In this document: positions 53,264-61,965 of the stretch, piece by piece | How the letters are laid out: the number at the start of each line of letters is the position of its first letter | Numbering within the stretch: the stretch's first letter is position 1 | Assembly (NCBI RefSeq): GCF_004458765.1 | Contig: NZ_SPJX01000510.1 | Coordinates: 62,001 to 126,000 of the forward strand | Reading direction: 5' to 3' | DNA from: Microvirga pakistanensis | GTDB lineage: Bacteria; Pseudomonadota; Alphaproteobacteria; Rhizobiales; Beijerinckiaceae | DNA length: 64,000 bases | Notes under the pieces: generated by a model | Told to the model about the DNA's origin: nothing | Database searches by the model: none | The model's input: only the letters and a program-made list of their open reading frames with translations | Made by a program: the position numbers and the translations under genes

Positions 53264-54891
53264 CATTTTGGACGCAACGCCCAGCAGCACCTGTCGCGCT
53301 GCCCGTCATCATCGTGGCCGCAATCTGCGCCCTCGTGCTCGCCTGGCCCGGCCAGACGGTGACGACCAAGTACGTCAATGATCTCTTCATCTTCCTCGAT
53401 GGAATCCACCGGATCAACACGGGCCAGGTTCCCAATCGGGACTTTCACACCGCCCTAGGCCCGCTCGTGTATTATGCCCCTGCCCTGGGATACTGGCTGT
53501 CCGGCACGTTCGGCGGTGCGATGCCGGTCGGAATGGCGGTGATCGTTGCCGCATTGGCACTCCCGGCAGCGCATATCCTCAGCTCGCGCCTGCGGCCGGC
53601 GATCGCCTTGCCTCTCGGCGTCTATCTCATCCTTGTGGCCGCCGTGCCCATCAATCTGGGCGAGAGCGTCAGCGCCCTGTCATTTGCGATGTTCTACAAC
53701 CGCATCGGGTGGGCCGGGCTCGGCCTTCTGCTGGTGATGCATCTGCGCCCGGAGGGGTTCGGCCGGCTCCAGCATGGGCTCGACGCGGCATGTGCCACCT
53801 TCCTGGTGATCCTAATGCTCTACATCAAGATCAGTTACGGGATCGTCGGTATCGGCTTTCTGATCCTCTTGCTCCTCGACTCCCGCCAGCGCCTCTGGTC
53901 CTTGACCGCTCTCGGCCTCGTCGCCATCGGCGGCCTCGTCGTCGAACTCTTCTGGGGTGGCACGAAGGCCCATATCGCCGATCTCCTTCTCGCCGGCGAG
54001 GTCAGCGGCAGCCTGAAACCTATCGATCAGATCGCGCAGGTCCTCTTCGGAAATCTTCCCGATTTCACGATTTTCGTCGCCTTCGCGGGCTTGGCTCTCT
54101 GGCGCACCAGGAGCGCCCGGGACCTTCTGTTCTTCGGCTTTTGCGGGGGATCGGGCTTTCTGCTGATCATGCAGAACTTCCAGACGTCAGGCATCGTCAC
54201 CCTTGTGGCGGGGGCGGCCGTAGCGGTCGAACGCCTGGCCCGCAGCGATCGGCCGGCCTCCGAAGGGCACCGCCGCTCCCTCACCGCCGGCGCACAGCTT
54301 CTGCTCTTCGCCTTCGTGCTGCCGGGAAGCCTCCAGCACGCGGCAGCCCTTGGACTGCATGCAGGATTGGCGAGCCTGGATCGCGGACAAGCCGCCCCCC
54401 TGCCGAATTTCGAAGAGGTCAAGCTCGTCCGGCTCTGGAACGATGGGGATTATCCTGCGTTCGCCCGCTATTTCGACAGCATTGCCGATGGCGCGCGTGC
54501 TCTGTCGGGCCTGGAACAGGAAACGGACCGCGTGCTCGTTCTGGACTTCGTCAGCCCCTTCTCCGCAGGTCTCGGCATCGAAGCTCCAACCGGAGACAGC
54601 ACCTGGCATCATTGGGGCCGCACGGTCAACGAACACAGCTTCCTTCCGGCAAAGACATTGTTTCGCGATGTGCGGATCGTCATGGAGCCCAAATGGCCCG
54701 TGGACGGCTCGACGACCGAGGGCCTCAAGGCGATCTATGCTGAATACATCGGCGACAAATTCGAACTGGTCGGAGAGACGGCTGACTGGAAGATCTATGG
54801 GCTCCGCGAAGCTCCAGCCGAGACGGTCAGTCGCTCGCATGGCTCGGACCCCGACGATCGGGAAGATGACATTCTCCCGAGCGGCGGCTGA
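53260..54891 (+). CDS. Polytopic membrane protein, putative GT-C glycosyltransferase (copy 3 of 3), 543 aa
   Basis: Third paralogue: YVNDLFIFLDGIHRI, NRDFHTALGPLVYYAPALGY, SFAMFYNRIGWAGLG and HHWGRTVNEHSF. It is closer to copy 2 than to copy 1 by eye. Acidic C-terminus. It ends eight bases from the convergent GT87-like gene. The three copies could add successive arabinose units, make different linkages, or act on different acceptors. Confidence 0.65.
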   Translation: MTFWTQRPAAPVALPVIIVAAICALVLAWPGQTVTTKYVNDLFIFLDGIHRINTGQVPNRDFHTALGPLVYYAPALGYWLSGTFGGAMPVGMAVIVAALALPAAHILSSRLRPAIALPLGVYLILVAAVPINLGESVSALSFAMFYNRIGWAGLGLLLVMHLRPEGFGRLQHGLDAACATFLVILMLYIKISYGIVGIGFLILLLLDSRQRLWSLTALGLVAIGGLVVELFWGGTKAHIADLLLAGEVSGSLKPIDQIAQVLFGNLPDFTIFVAFAGLALWRTRSARDLLFFGFCGGSGFLLIMQNFQTSGIVTLVAGAAVAVERLARSDRPASEGHRRSLTAGAQLLLFAFVLPGSLQHAAALGLHAGLASLDRGQAAPLPNFEEVKLVRLWNDGDYPAFARYFDSIADGARALSGLEQETDRVLVLDFVSPFSAGLGIEAPTGDSTWHHWGRTVNEHSFLPAKTLFRDVRIVMEPKWPVDGSTTEGLKAIYAEYIGDKFELVGETADWKIYGLREAPAETVSRSHGSDPDDREDDILPSGG

Positions 54892-54899
54892 CGTTTCCT

Positions 54900-56066
54900 T
54901 CAGGAGGCTCCCCGGACATCACCCAGCCCCGATAGGGCAACACTGACAGACGATGTCTCGTTTCGCCGACGTATCTCCATGGCGGCAAGGAGGGCGAGGC
55001 AAAGCACCATGGCCCACCCGTAGACGGAGCCGAAGGTGAGCTGGTTCCAGGCTGGCTTCGTGAACTGGTCGATGATCATGGGAACCGGCACGATGAGCAG
55101 CAAGGTGACGATGCGCATGGCAGGCTTATGCCAGTGGCTCAGGAAAACCGGCAGGAGAAACAGGGTGTAGTGAACCCAGCCCAGCGGCGAAGCGAGAAGC
55201 GACGCAACCAGTCCAAGGGCGCTTACCGCCATGGCATTCGGCCGACGCCAGAACGCCCATGCCGCAAGCCCCCCAAGGAGCGCAAGACTCGCGATCACCC
55301 CGATGAGCGGCATGCCGGCGCGAGCCGCGAAACCTGCCAGAGAGGTATTGGTAAGGAAGAACGCCCGCTCCTTGTCCGACGCAATCAGCTCGAACCACTG
55401 CCGATAGACCTCGAATCCGTAAACCAACAGAGGAATGGCGCTGACAAGGGCAGCGGTGGCCAGCGCGGCGAGCGCCGGCCGCCAGGAGCCCGCGAGCAAC
55501 AGCAGGACGGGCCACACCAGGAAATTGGGCTTCATCGAGACCAGCAGTCCGATCATGATTCCGGCTGCCCAAACCTGCCCGCGCTCGAGAAGAAGCCATC
55601 CTGCGATGGCCACGAAGGCGAGCGGCAGGTAGATCTGGCCCAGAAACAGGGTGTCCCAGAACCCGGCGAGGGCGAAGGTCCAGAGGGCCATGATCGGAGC
55701 CTGCGGACTCCAGAAACGCCAAACGAGGAGAAGAACCGCCGCGCTATAGAACGCGATCGAGATCCAGCGCCATGTCTCGAAGGCTGCGCGCGGCTCCGGC
55801 CCGTCGAAGAGCTGAAACAGAAGCGCCGAGATGGGCGGGTTGAGATTGGGATTCCAGGATTCGAAGCCTGGCAGTTCGACATGCAGAGTGAGCGGATAGA
55901 TCCCGTAAGGGTTCAACCCTTCAGCCGCAGCCCGGCCCGAGGCAACAAAGGAGCCGAAATCCCACAGGCCGTCATCATGGGCGATGCGAGGGAACTCTGC
56001 CGAAATTGCAAGAAAGGACAGAACCAACACGATAAGATTGATGAGCCAGCGCGTCGATGCCGCCAT
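54900..56066 (-). CDS. GT87/DUF2029-type polyprenyl-phosphate glycosyltransferase, 388 aa
   Basis: Ten or so membrane segments with features of the GT87 family: an early external loop DDGLWDFGSFVASGRAAAEG and LNPYGIYPL, then WNPNLNPPISALLFQLFDGP and GLLVSMKPNFLVWPVLLLL. GT87 includes mycobacterial PimE (mannose) and AftC (alpha-1,3-arabinofuranosyl). It faces the arabinosyl-donor operon tail to tail, so a related role is likely. The ATG at 56066 (MAASTRWLINLIVL) starts just before the first segment; a GTG at 56147 would add 27 residues. Confidence 0.78.
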   Translation of the reverse strand: MAASTRWLINLIVLVLSFLAISAEFPRIAHDDGLWDFGSFVASGRAAAEGLNPYGIYPLTLHVELPGFESWNPNLNPPISALLFQLFDGPEPRAAFETWRWISIAFYSAAVLLLVWRFWSPQAPIMALWTFALAGFWDTLFLGQIYLPLAFVAIAGWLLLERGQVWAAGIMIGLLVSMKPNFLVWPVLLLLAGSWRPALAALATAALVSAIPLLVYGFEVYRQWFELIASDKERAFFLTNTSLAGFAARAGMPLIGVIASLALLGGLAAWAFWRRPNAMAVSALGLVASLLASPLGWVHYTLFLLPVFLSHWHKPAMRIVTLLLIVPVPMIIDQFTKPAWNQLTFGSVYGWAMVLCLALLAAMEIRRRNETSSVSVALSGLGDVRGAS

Positions 56067-56170
56067 CCGCAATATTCCAATCAAAAGAAGCTTGAGGTTA
56101 CGCAGGATAGAACTAGGGCGTTGCTCATGCGGGCACAGCCCCCTCACGAAGCCTGGCCCGTAGGGAACTT

Positions 56171-56196
56171 GGAACCGTCGAGTCTGTAATGAGGTT
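56171..56196 (+). promoter_or_regulatory. Candidate EcfG-type promoter for the BrkB-like gene
   Basis: GGAAC (56171-56175), then GGTT (56193-56196) after 17 bases, one mismatch from GGAAC-N16/17-CGTT. The gene start at 56255 is about 58 bases downstream. Confidence 0.4.
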
Positions 56197-56254
56197 TACG
56201 CATGAGCCAAGCCATTCCGCTTGGCTTGTGGTGAAAAAAAGGTTCAGTCCGTCG

Positions 56255-57433
56255 ATGGCAAACAATCCGGCAGCTCAGCAGGGTCCAGCCCGACCTCCCT
56301 CAGCGATTGCAACAATGGCCGCCGTCGTGGTCGGCTGGGCTCTGGTCAGACTGGTCGCCGGAGGAGAGCGCGGTCCCGCGCCCCCTGGAGCGCGCGCACC
56401 GGCGCGGCGCACCGGTCAGGCCTCATCGGAAAAGGATACCGGCTTCACCGAGAAGCAACATGCCGATCCCCGCGCAGCCGCGGGCGAACGAGGTCGCGGA
56501 CGCGAAGCCGACACTCCGACGGACATTCCGGCCAAGGGCTGGAAGGATATTCTCTGGCGAACTTATGAGGAATTCGGCAAGGACCGGGTCACATCGGTGG
56601 CGGCCGGCGTCACGTACTATGCTCTGCTTGCCGTTTTCCCGGCTATTGCCGCGCTTGTGTCCATCTACGGCCTCTTTGCGGATCCCGCCACGATTCAGGA
56701 TCATCTCAATGCCATGTCCGGCGTCCTTCCGGGGGGTGCGCTCGAGATCATCGGAGAACAGGTACAGCGCATCGCCTCGAAGGGGGGCGGCGCACTCGGC
56801 TTCGGCTTCATCTTCGGCCTCGCGGTGTCGCTTTGGAGCGCCAATGCCGGGATAAAAGCGGTTTTCGATGCTCTCAACATCGTCAACGACGAGGAGGAAA
56901 AGCGCAGCTTCATCCGCCTGAACCTGACCTCCCTCACCTTCACCTTGGGCGCCATTCTGTTCATCCTCGTCGCCCTGGGCGGCATCGTGGTCCTGCCGAT
57001 CGTTCTCAACTTCATCGGCATTGGTCAAGGCATGGAATGGCTGATTTCACTTGTGCGCTGGCCCATTCTGCTCGCCGGCGTCATCTTCGGCCTGTCGCTG
57101 ATCTATCGGTTTGGACCAAGCCGTGACAAGGCGGAGTGGAAATGGGTGACGCCGGGCGGAATCGTGGCCGCCGTGCTGTGGGTTGCCGCGTCGATGCTCT
57201 TCTCGTGGTATGTCTCCAACTTCGGCAACTACAACGAAACCTACGGGTCCCTGGGCGCGGTCATCGGCTTCATGACCTGGATATGGCTGTCGAGCATCAT
57301 CGTTCTGCTGGGCGCCGAGATCAATGCCGAGATGGAACATCAGACGGTCAAGGATACCACGGAAGGGGCGCAGCAACCTCTGGGCACACGTGGGGCCAAG
57401 ATGGCCGACACGGTTGGCGTCGCCAAGGCCTGA
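56255..57433 (+). CDS. YihY/BrkB-family membrane protein, 392 aa
   Basis: A hydrophilic N-terminal region with one early hydrophobic segment (IATMAAVVVGWALVRLVAGG) precedes the BrkB/YihY domain: DRVTSVAAGVTYYALLAVFP, GFGFIFGLAVSLWSANAGIK, WVTPGGIVAAVLWVAASMLF and GSLGAVIGFMTWIWLSSIIV. About six membrane segments follow in total. The family was once misnamed ribonuclease BN; its true role is unclear. The extended N-terminus is not usual. The start at 56255 is chosen because an upstream ATG (56189) would overlap the stress-type promoter. Confidence 0.85.
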   Translation: MANNPAAQQGPARPPSAIATMAAVVVGWALVRLVAGGERGPAPPGARAPARRTGQASSEKDTGFTEKQHADPRAAAGERGRGREADTPTDIPAKGWKDILWRTYEEFGKDRVTSVAAGVTYYALLAVFPAIAALVSIYGLFADPATIQDHLNAMSGVLPGGALEIIGEQVQRIASKGGGALGFGFIFGLAVSLWSANAGIKAVFDALNIVNDEEEKRSFIRLNLTSLTFTLGAILFILVALGGIVVLPIVLNFIGIGQGMEWLISLVRWPILLAGVIFGLSLIYRFGPSRDKAEWKWVTPGGIVAAVLWVAASMLFSWYVSNFGNYNETYGSLGAVIGFMTWIWLSSIIVLLGAEINAEMEHQTVKDTTEGAQQPLGTRGAKMADTVGVAKA

Positions 57434-57451
57434 GCCACACACACAACAGGA

Positions 57452-57479
57452 AAGGGCGCCGGGTGATCCCGGCGCCCTT
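57452..57479. terminator. Strong bidirectional terminator hairpin
   Basis: AAGGGCGCCGGG (57452-57463), loop TGAT, CCCGGCGCCCTT (57468-57479), a perfect 12-bp stem between convergent genes ending at 57433 (+) and 57505 (-). Confidence 0.75.
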
Positions 57480-57504
57480 GGTCTGACGGGAAAGAAGAAT
57501 CGTT

Positions 57505-58539
57505 TTAGGACTGCCTTGCCGCAACGGCACCGTGGAGCATGGTCGGAGCACGAGGAGCCTTGCTGGCATCAGAGCGCTCGTCGGAAAACCAGGCGATGGT
57601 CGCCCTCAGCCCGACATCCAGCGATGTCCTCGGCGACCAGCCGAGAATTTGCTTGGCGAGCGTGATGTCCGGACGGCGCCGTCGCGGATCGTCGACCGGC
57701 AGCGGCCGCGAGACCACACGGGAGGCGGATCCGGTCATCGCCAGCACCTTCTGCGCCAGGTCGCCGACGGTAAGCTCGTTCGGGTTGCCGAGGTTCACGG
57801 CGCCCGGAAATGCGCCCTCGTAGGCCATGAGCCTCATGAAGCCGTCGACGAGATCGGAGACGTAGCAGAACGAACGTGTCTGACTACCATCGCCGTAGAC
57901 CGTAATGTCATCGCCCGCCAGCGCTTGGCAGATCACGTTGGAGACCACACGCCCGTCGTCGGCGCGCATGCGGGGGCCGTACGTGTTGAAGATCCGCGCG
58001 ACGCGCACATCCGCGCGGCCGGCGCGATCGAAATCGAAGGTCAGCGTTTCCGCAGCCCGCTTGCCTTCGTCGTAGCAGGCCCGAGGTCCGGTCGGATTCA
58101 CGTTTCCCCAATAGCTTTCCTTCTGCGGATGCACCTCCGGATCGCCGTAGATTTCGCTTGTTGAAGCCAGGAAGAAGCGCGCTCCCGTGGCCTCGGCAAA
58201 GGTCAGGAGATTATGGGTGCCGACGACGCTGGTCAGCATCGTGTGCTCGGGGTCGGCTTGATAATGAGGTGGCGATGCCGCGCAGGCGAGATTGAAGATC
58301 TCGTCGAACTTCACCTTCTTGGAGCGCAGGCGCGCCGGAAGCGGCTTGATGATGTCGCTGTCGACCAGGTCGAAGCGGGGTTCGCGTTCCAAATGCCGGA
58401 GATTCTGCTTTCGGCCTGTCTGGAAGTTGTCGAGAGCCACCACATGCGCGCCTTCACTCAACAATGCATCGCACAGATGCGATCCGAGGAAGCCGGCTCC
58501 ACCCGCGACAAGGACGAGCTTGCTCTTGCCATTCTTCAT
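57505..58539 (-). CDS. uxs: UDP-glucuronate decarboxylase / UDP-xylose synthase-like epimerase, 344 aa
   Basis: Extended short-chain dehydrogenase forming UDP-xylose from UDP-glucuronate. Rossmann motif [17 protein letters not shown]. Diagnostic UXS sequences are [45 protein letters not shown] (catalytic Tyr-x3-Lys) and [10 protein letters not shown]. The ATG at 58539 has GGAG nine bases upstream; an ATG at 58548 is alternative. It is downstream of the glycosyltransferase operon on the same strand. Supplies a pentose donor for the same glycan, by inference. Confidence 0.87.
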   Translation of the reverse strand: MKNGKSKLVLVAGGAGFLGSHLCDALLSEGAHVVALDNFQTGRKQNLRHLEREPRFDLVDSDIIKPLPARLRSKKVKFDEIFNLACAASPPHYQADPEHTMLTSVVGTHNLLTFAEATGARFFLASTSEIYGDPEVHPQKESYWGNVNPTGPRACYDEGKRAAETLTFDFDRAGRADVRVARIFNTYGPRMRADDGRVVSNVICQALAGDDITVYGDGSQTRSFCYVSDLVDGFMRLMAYEGAFPGAVNLGNPNELTVGDLAQKVLAMTGSASRVVSRPLPVDDPRRRRPDITLAKQILGWSPRTSLDVGLRATIAWFSDERSDASKAPRAPTMLHGAVAARQS

Positions 58540-58613
58540 GAAGACCATCTCCGTATGGGACCAACAACAACGATCCCGAGGAACATACCTTTACCGGTCC
58601 AACGTCGAAGCTT

Positions 58614-58630
58614 GGCATTGGTTCAATGCC
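58614..58630 (-). terminator. Small hairpin between the glycosyltransferase operon and uxs
   Basis: GGCATTG (58614-58620), three-base loop, CAATGCC (58624-58630). The 7-bp stem lies 26 bases after the last glycosyltransferase gene. There is no T-run, so termination would be partial. Confidence 0.35.
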
Positions 58631-58655
58631 GGCTTCAGAATCTATTCAGCCCCCC

Positions 58656-59765
58656 TCAGGCGCCAACTTCCATTGCAAGACGATGTTCCTGTTTCCGGCG
58701 CTCCATGGCTTCCAACAGGTCCCGCTCCATGGAAGCGGCCCGGTGGGCGGCGGTGTGCTCGGACAGGATGCGCTTGCGGGATGCCTGTCCCATCCCGTCT
58801 CGCCGAGCCTCGTCCCAGCCTTGCAAAACGTGGATCACATCGTCGGCACGCTCGGCGAGCACAATCTCCCGGTCGGGCTCCAGAAGCGTGCCGATGCCGT
58901 CCCATTTGTCGGAGATGATGGGCGTTCCGCAGGCCGCGGCTTCGAACAGGCGAACACTCGGACTGTAGCCGGCGCGGATCATGTCCGCCCGGGTGACATT
59001 CAGGGTGAAGCGGCTCGCCGCATAGAAAGCCGGGTGCTCACGGGGCGGAACGTGATCGATGCGCTCCACATTGTCAGGCCACACAATATCCGATGGATAT
59101 TGCGGTCCTGCCACGACGAAGCGCAGGTGCGACGCACGACGTGCGGGCTCGATGAGAAGCCGCTCGAGGGTCGGCTGACGGTCCGGGCTGTAGGTTCCGA
59201 GATAGCTCAGGTCCCAGCGTTTCTCCCGGTCCAGCACGGGATAAAGCTCGGGATCGACCGAGCAATAGAGTGCCCGCGCCGCAGGCGAGCCGTATCGATT
59301 CATGAGACAGTCGAGCGTCGGGCCTCCCGTAAAGGAAAAATAGACGTCGTAGTGCGGGATCAGCTGCGGCGAGAGATATTCGTGATCTCCTCTCTCGAGC
59401 TTCGCGAGGGTCACCGGCGTATCGATGTCGTAGAAGGCCGCGACGCCACCCGCTGCCTCCTGCACCCAGCGCCCGACGGCAACGCCTTCCGGTACATAGG
59501 ATCCCACGATCACGGAATCGGCAGCCGCGATCACATCCTTGTACCGTTCGAGATCCTCAAGGCCGGTGTAGAATTCCAGCCGGCAGAAATCGGGATTGGT
59601 CAGATCCCGATGCGCGGCATACCAGGGCACATCGCGCTCCAGGAACAGCACATCGTGTCCCCGCGCAGCAAAGGCCTTCAGCAGGGCACGAAACGTCGTG
59701 GCATGGCCGTTGCCCCAGGAGGAGGATAGACTTAAGCCGAGAACGACAACGCGCAACCCGCTCAC
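58656..59765 (-). CDS. CgeB-like glycosyltransferase, 369 aa
   Basis: N-terminal half GLRVVVLGLSLSSSWGNGHA plus FRALLKAFAARGHDVLFLER, central DLSYLGTYSPDRQPTLERLL, and C-terminal GYSPSVRLFEAAACGTPIIS with a donor-binding Glu (RLFEAAACG). These are features of the CgeB-type GT-B family seen in maturation and surface glycan clusters. Donor and acceptor are unknown. It overlaps the upstream gene by four bases and is last of four coupled transferases. Confidence 0.82.
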   Translation of the reverse strand: MSGLRVVVLGLSLSSSWGNGHATTFRALLKAFAARGHDVLFLERDVPWYAAHRDLTNPDFCRLEFYTGLEDLERYKDVIAAADSVIVGSYVPEGVAVGRWVQEAAGGVAAFYDIDTPVTLAKLERGDHEYLSPQLIPHYDVYFSFTGGPTLDCLMNRYGSPAARALYCSVDPELYPVLDREKRWDLSYLGTYSPDRQPTLERLLIEPARRASHLRFVVAGPQYPSDIVWPDNVERIDHVPPREHPAFYAASRFTLNVTRADMIRAGYSPSVRLFEAAACGTPIISDKWDGIGTLLEPDREIVLAERADDVIHVLQGWDEARRDGMGQASRKRILSEHTAAHRAASMERDLLEAMERRKQEHRLAMEVGA

Positions 59766-60856
59766 GCCACGCTCCTCTCGCGTTTCCGGGATGCCGCCTC
59801 GCGGAGGATCACATCCACTTCGGCTCCTCTGCGGGCATAGGTATGTTCCGCCATGATGCGCCGACGCGCGGCATCGCCGATGGCCTTCGCACGCTCGGGG
59901 TTCAGAACCTCCACATGATCGGCCACATCCTTGCCGTCGCGAGCCACGAGAACCTCCTCGCCTTCCTTCAGGAAGAGCTCAAGGCCGATCCAGGCATCGG
60001 TGATGAGGCATGCCCCCGCGCCGGCCGCCTCGAACACGCGCGTTGCCGGTGAGTAGCCGGTCGTCGCCATGGAATCCCGCGCAATGTTGAGCACTGCGAG
60101 CGGGCTCGTGTTGAAGGCGTTGTGATCGCGCGTATAGACATGCCCGATATGGCGCACGTTCGAGGGCATGCCTTTCGTTTCCCAGCCGTTTCCGCCGATC
60201 AGGAAGCTCCGGTTCGGCAGGCGTGCGGCCGGTTCAAGGAAGAATTGCTCCACGCGCGCTTCGCGATCCGGCAGGCGGTTCCCGAGGAAGGAGAGGTCCG
60301 CCCTGAAGCGTTCGTCGGCGGGAACCGGATGATGTGTCGAAGGATCGAGGGCATTGTAGATCGGAATGCAACGGCGCGCCCCGAATCCCTCATAGGCTTC
60401 GATCACCGGCGGACCTCCGCCATAGGTGAGTACGAAATCGAGAACCGGTAGCGTGCGGCGCAGCGGATGATCAGTGCTGTCACGCAGTTCCGCGAGTGTC
60501 GCCGGCGCATCCACATCCCAGAAGATCCTGATCGCATCGGGCCGGGACGCGGCCATGACTCCTTCCAGCAATTCGTTGTCGAACACGCCGACACCCGAGG
60601 CCTTCACCACCACGTCGGCCCTCGCCGCCTCTGCCACGACGGCACGCATGGCCTCCTCGGTGGCGGGATAGACTTTGACCTCGGCCCATTCCGGCGGCTC
60701 GATATCGCGGTGCTTCTGGCGATCGAATGCATCAGGCTCATAGAACGTGATGCTGTAGCCGCGCCGAGAGAGCTCGCTCAGCATGCCCCTGTAATAGGTC
60801 GCCGCTCCGTTCCAGTAAGAGGAGAGAAGGCTTGAGCCGTAAAAGGCAATCTTCAT
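59762..60856 (-). CDS. CgeB-like glycosyltransferase, 364 aa
   Basis: Paralogue of the 58656-59765 product: KIAFYGSSLLSSYWNGAATY, RADLSFLGNRLPDREARVEQ, GYSPATRVFEAAGAGACLIT. The conserved E of the donor site is in RVFEAAGAG. Soluble GT-B enzyme, probably acting at the inner face of the membrane. Coupled by ATGA overlaps on both sides. Confidence 0.82.
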   Translation of the reverse strand: MKIAFYGSSLLSSYWNGAATYYRGMLSELSRRGYSITFYEPDAFDRQKHRDIEPPEWAEVKVYPATEEAMRAVVAEAARADVVVKASGVGVFDNELLEGVMAASRPDAIRIFWDVDAPATLAELRDSTDHPLRRTLPVLDFVLTYGGGPPVIEAYEGFGARRCIPIYNALDPSTHHPVPADERFRADLSFLGNRLPDREARVEQFFLEPAARLPNRSFLIGGNGWETKGMPSNVRHIGHVYTRDHNAFNTSPLAVLNIARDSMATTGYSPATRVFEAAGAGACLITDAWIGLELFLKEGEEVLVARDGKDVADHVEVLNPERAKAIGDAARRRIMAEHTYARRGAEVDVILREAASRKRERSVA

Positions 60857-61965
60857 GCGGTCATCTCCATCGGCGCTTCGGCGCCGTCGTTCTTCAAGAT
60901 TGCGAGCAACTGGTCGACACGATGCGCGCAGGAATGCCGGTTGCGGATGGCCGCCAAGCCATTTTCCACCAATGAGCGGCGCAAATCGAGGTCGTTGACG
61001 ATCGCCGTGAGATGACGCTCCATCTCGCTTTCATCGCGTGCCACCAGGTAATCCGTGCCGGGCCTGAAGAGGCCTTCCGAGTCGCTCCAAGGAGCGGACA
61101 CCAGCGGGATCCCGCAGGCGAGCGCCTCGAAGACGCGGATCGTTGGAATGCCCGGGAGCATGTCCACGTAGAAGCGGCGGGGCACATGCACGGTCGCCAG
61201 GTGCCGCGCGAAAACGTCCGGAGCCCGGGCGTTCGGCAGCCATCCACGGTATGTCACGCCATAGCGTGCCAGGGTCTCTAGCGCATGCTCCGGATAACGC
61301 ACGCCGTAGATCTCAAGTGGGAGTCCAACGGTTCGAGCCGGACGGAAGAGATAGGTTTCAAGCTCGGCGCTGCGCTCGTCGTCGCCCCAGTTCCCGATCC
61401 ACACGAGGCCGCTGCGCTCGACCTCCTCGACCGGCGGCCGGAAGAGCCGCGTATCGGCCGCCTCATGCCAGACATGCACGCGGTCGCCCCAGCCCCAGCG
61501 GCGGTAGACCTCGGCCAGCGTCTCGCCGAATGCGAGGACGCCGTCGTATCCGCTGAGGTCGAATTGACGAATGGCGTTCGGGTCGCTGACCGCACGATGG
61601 TGCGTGTCGTGAAAAAGAAGCGTGAAACGCGCACCCTCATGCCGCAACCGTCCGACAGCGGCGACCAGCGCGGGATCGTTCCATTCGTGAACGATCACCA
61701 CATCGGCATCCGTCACCAGCCCGGACGGATCGGCGTCAGCCTCGAAGACAACCGAGGACAGTTCGGGATAATGGCGGTGATAGGCCTCAAGCCCAGCCTC
61801 GCCGTGGTCTTTCAAGAGATTGTCGAGGCTCCAGGCACCCTGGGGCTCGTAGACCACGACCTCATGCCCGCGATGGACGAGTTCCCGCAAGACCCCCCTC
61901 AGGAAATGCGCGTTACCGTGGTTCCAGCAGGACGCGAGGGAATGCGTGAAATAGGCAAATTTCAT
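60853..61965 (-). CDS. CgeB-like/GT4-type glycosyltransferase, 370 aa
   Basis: Third related transferase: MKFAYFTHSLASCWNHGNAH, LVWIGNWGDDERSAELETYL, GIPTIRVFEALACGIPLVSA. The RVFEALACG segment is the donor-site motif. A central HEWNDPALVAAVGRL matches the acceptor-side Rossmann domain. Co-translated with its neighbours through four-base overlaps. Confidence 0.82.
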   Translation of the reverse strand: MKFAYFTHSLASCWNHGNAHFLRGVLRELVHRGHEVVVYEPQGAWSLDNLLKDHGEAGLEAYHRHYPELSSVVFEADADPSGLVTDADVVIVHEWNDPALVAAVGRLRHEGARFTLLFHDTHHRAVSDPNAIRQFDLSGYDGVLAFGETLAEVYRRWGWGDRVHVWHEAADTRLFRPPVEEVERSGLVWIGNWGDDERSAELETYLFRPARTVGLPLEIYGVRYPEHALETLARYGVTYRGWLPNARAPDVFARHLATVHVPRRFYVDMLPGIPTIRVFEALACGIPLVSAPWSDSEGLFRPGTDYLVARDESEMERHLTAIVNDLDLRRSLVENGLAAIRNRHSCAHRVDQLLAILKNDGAEAPMEMTA

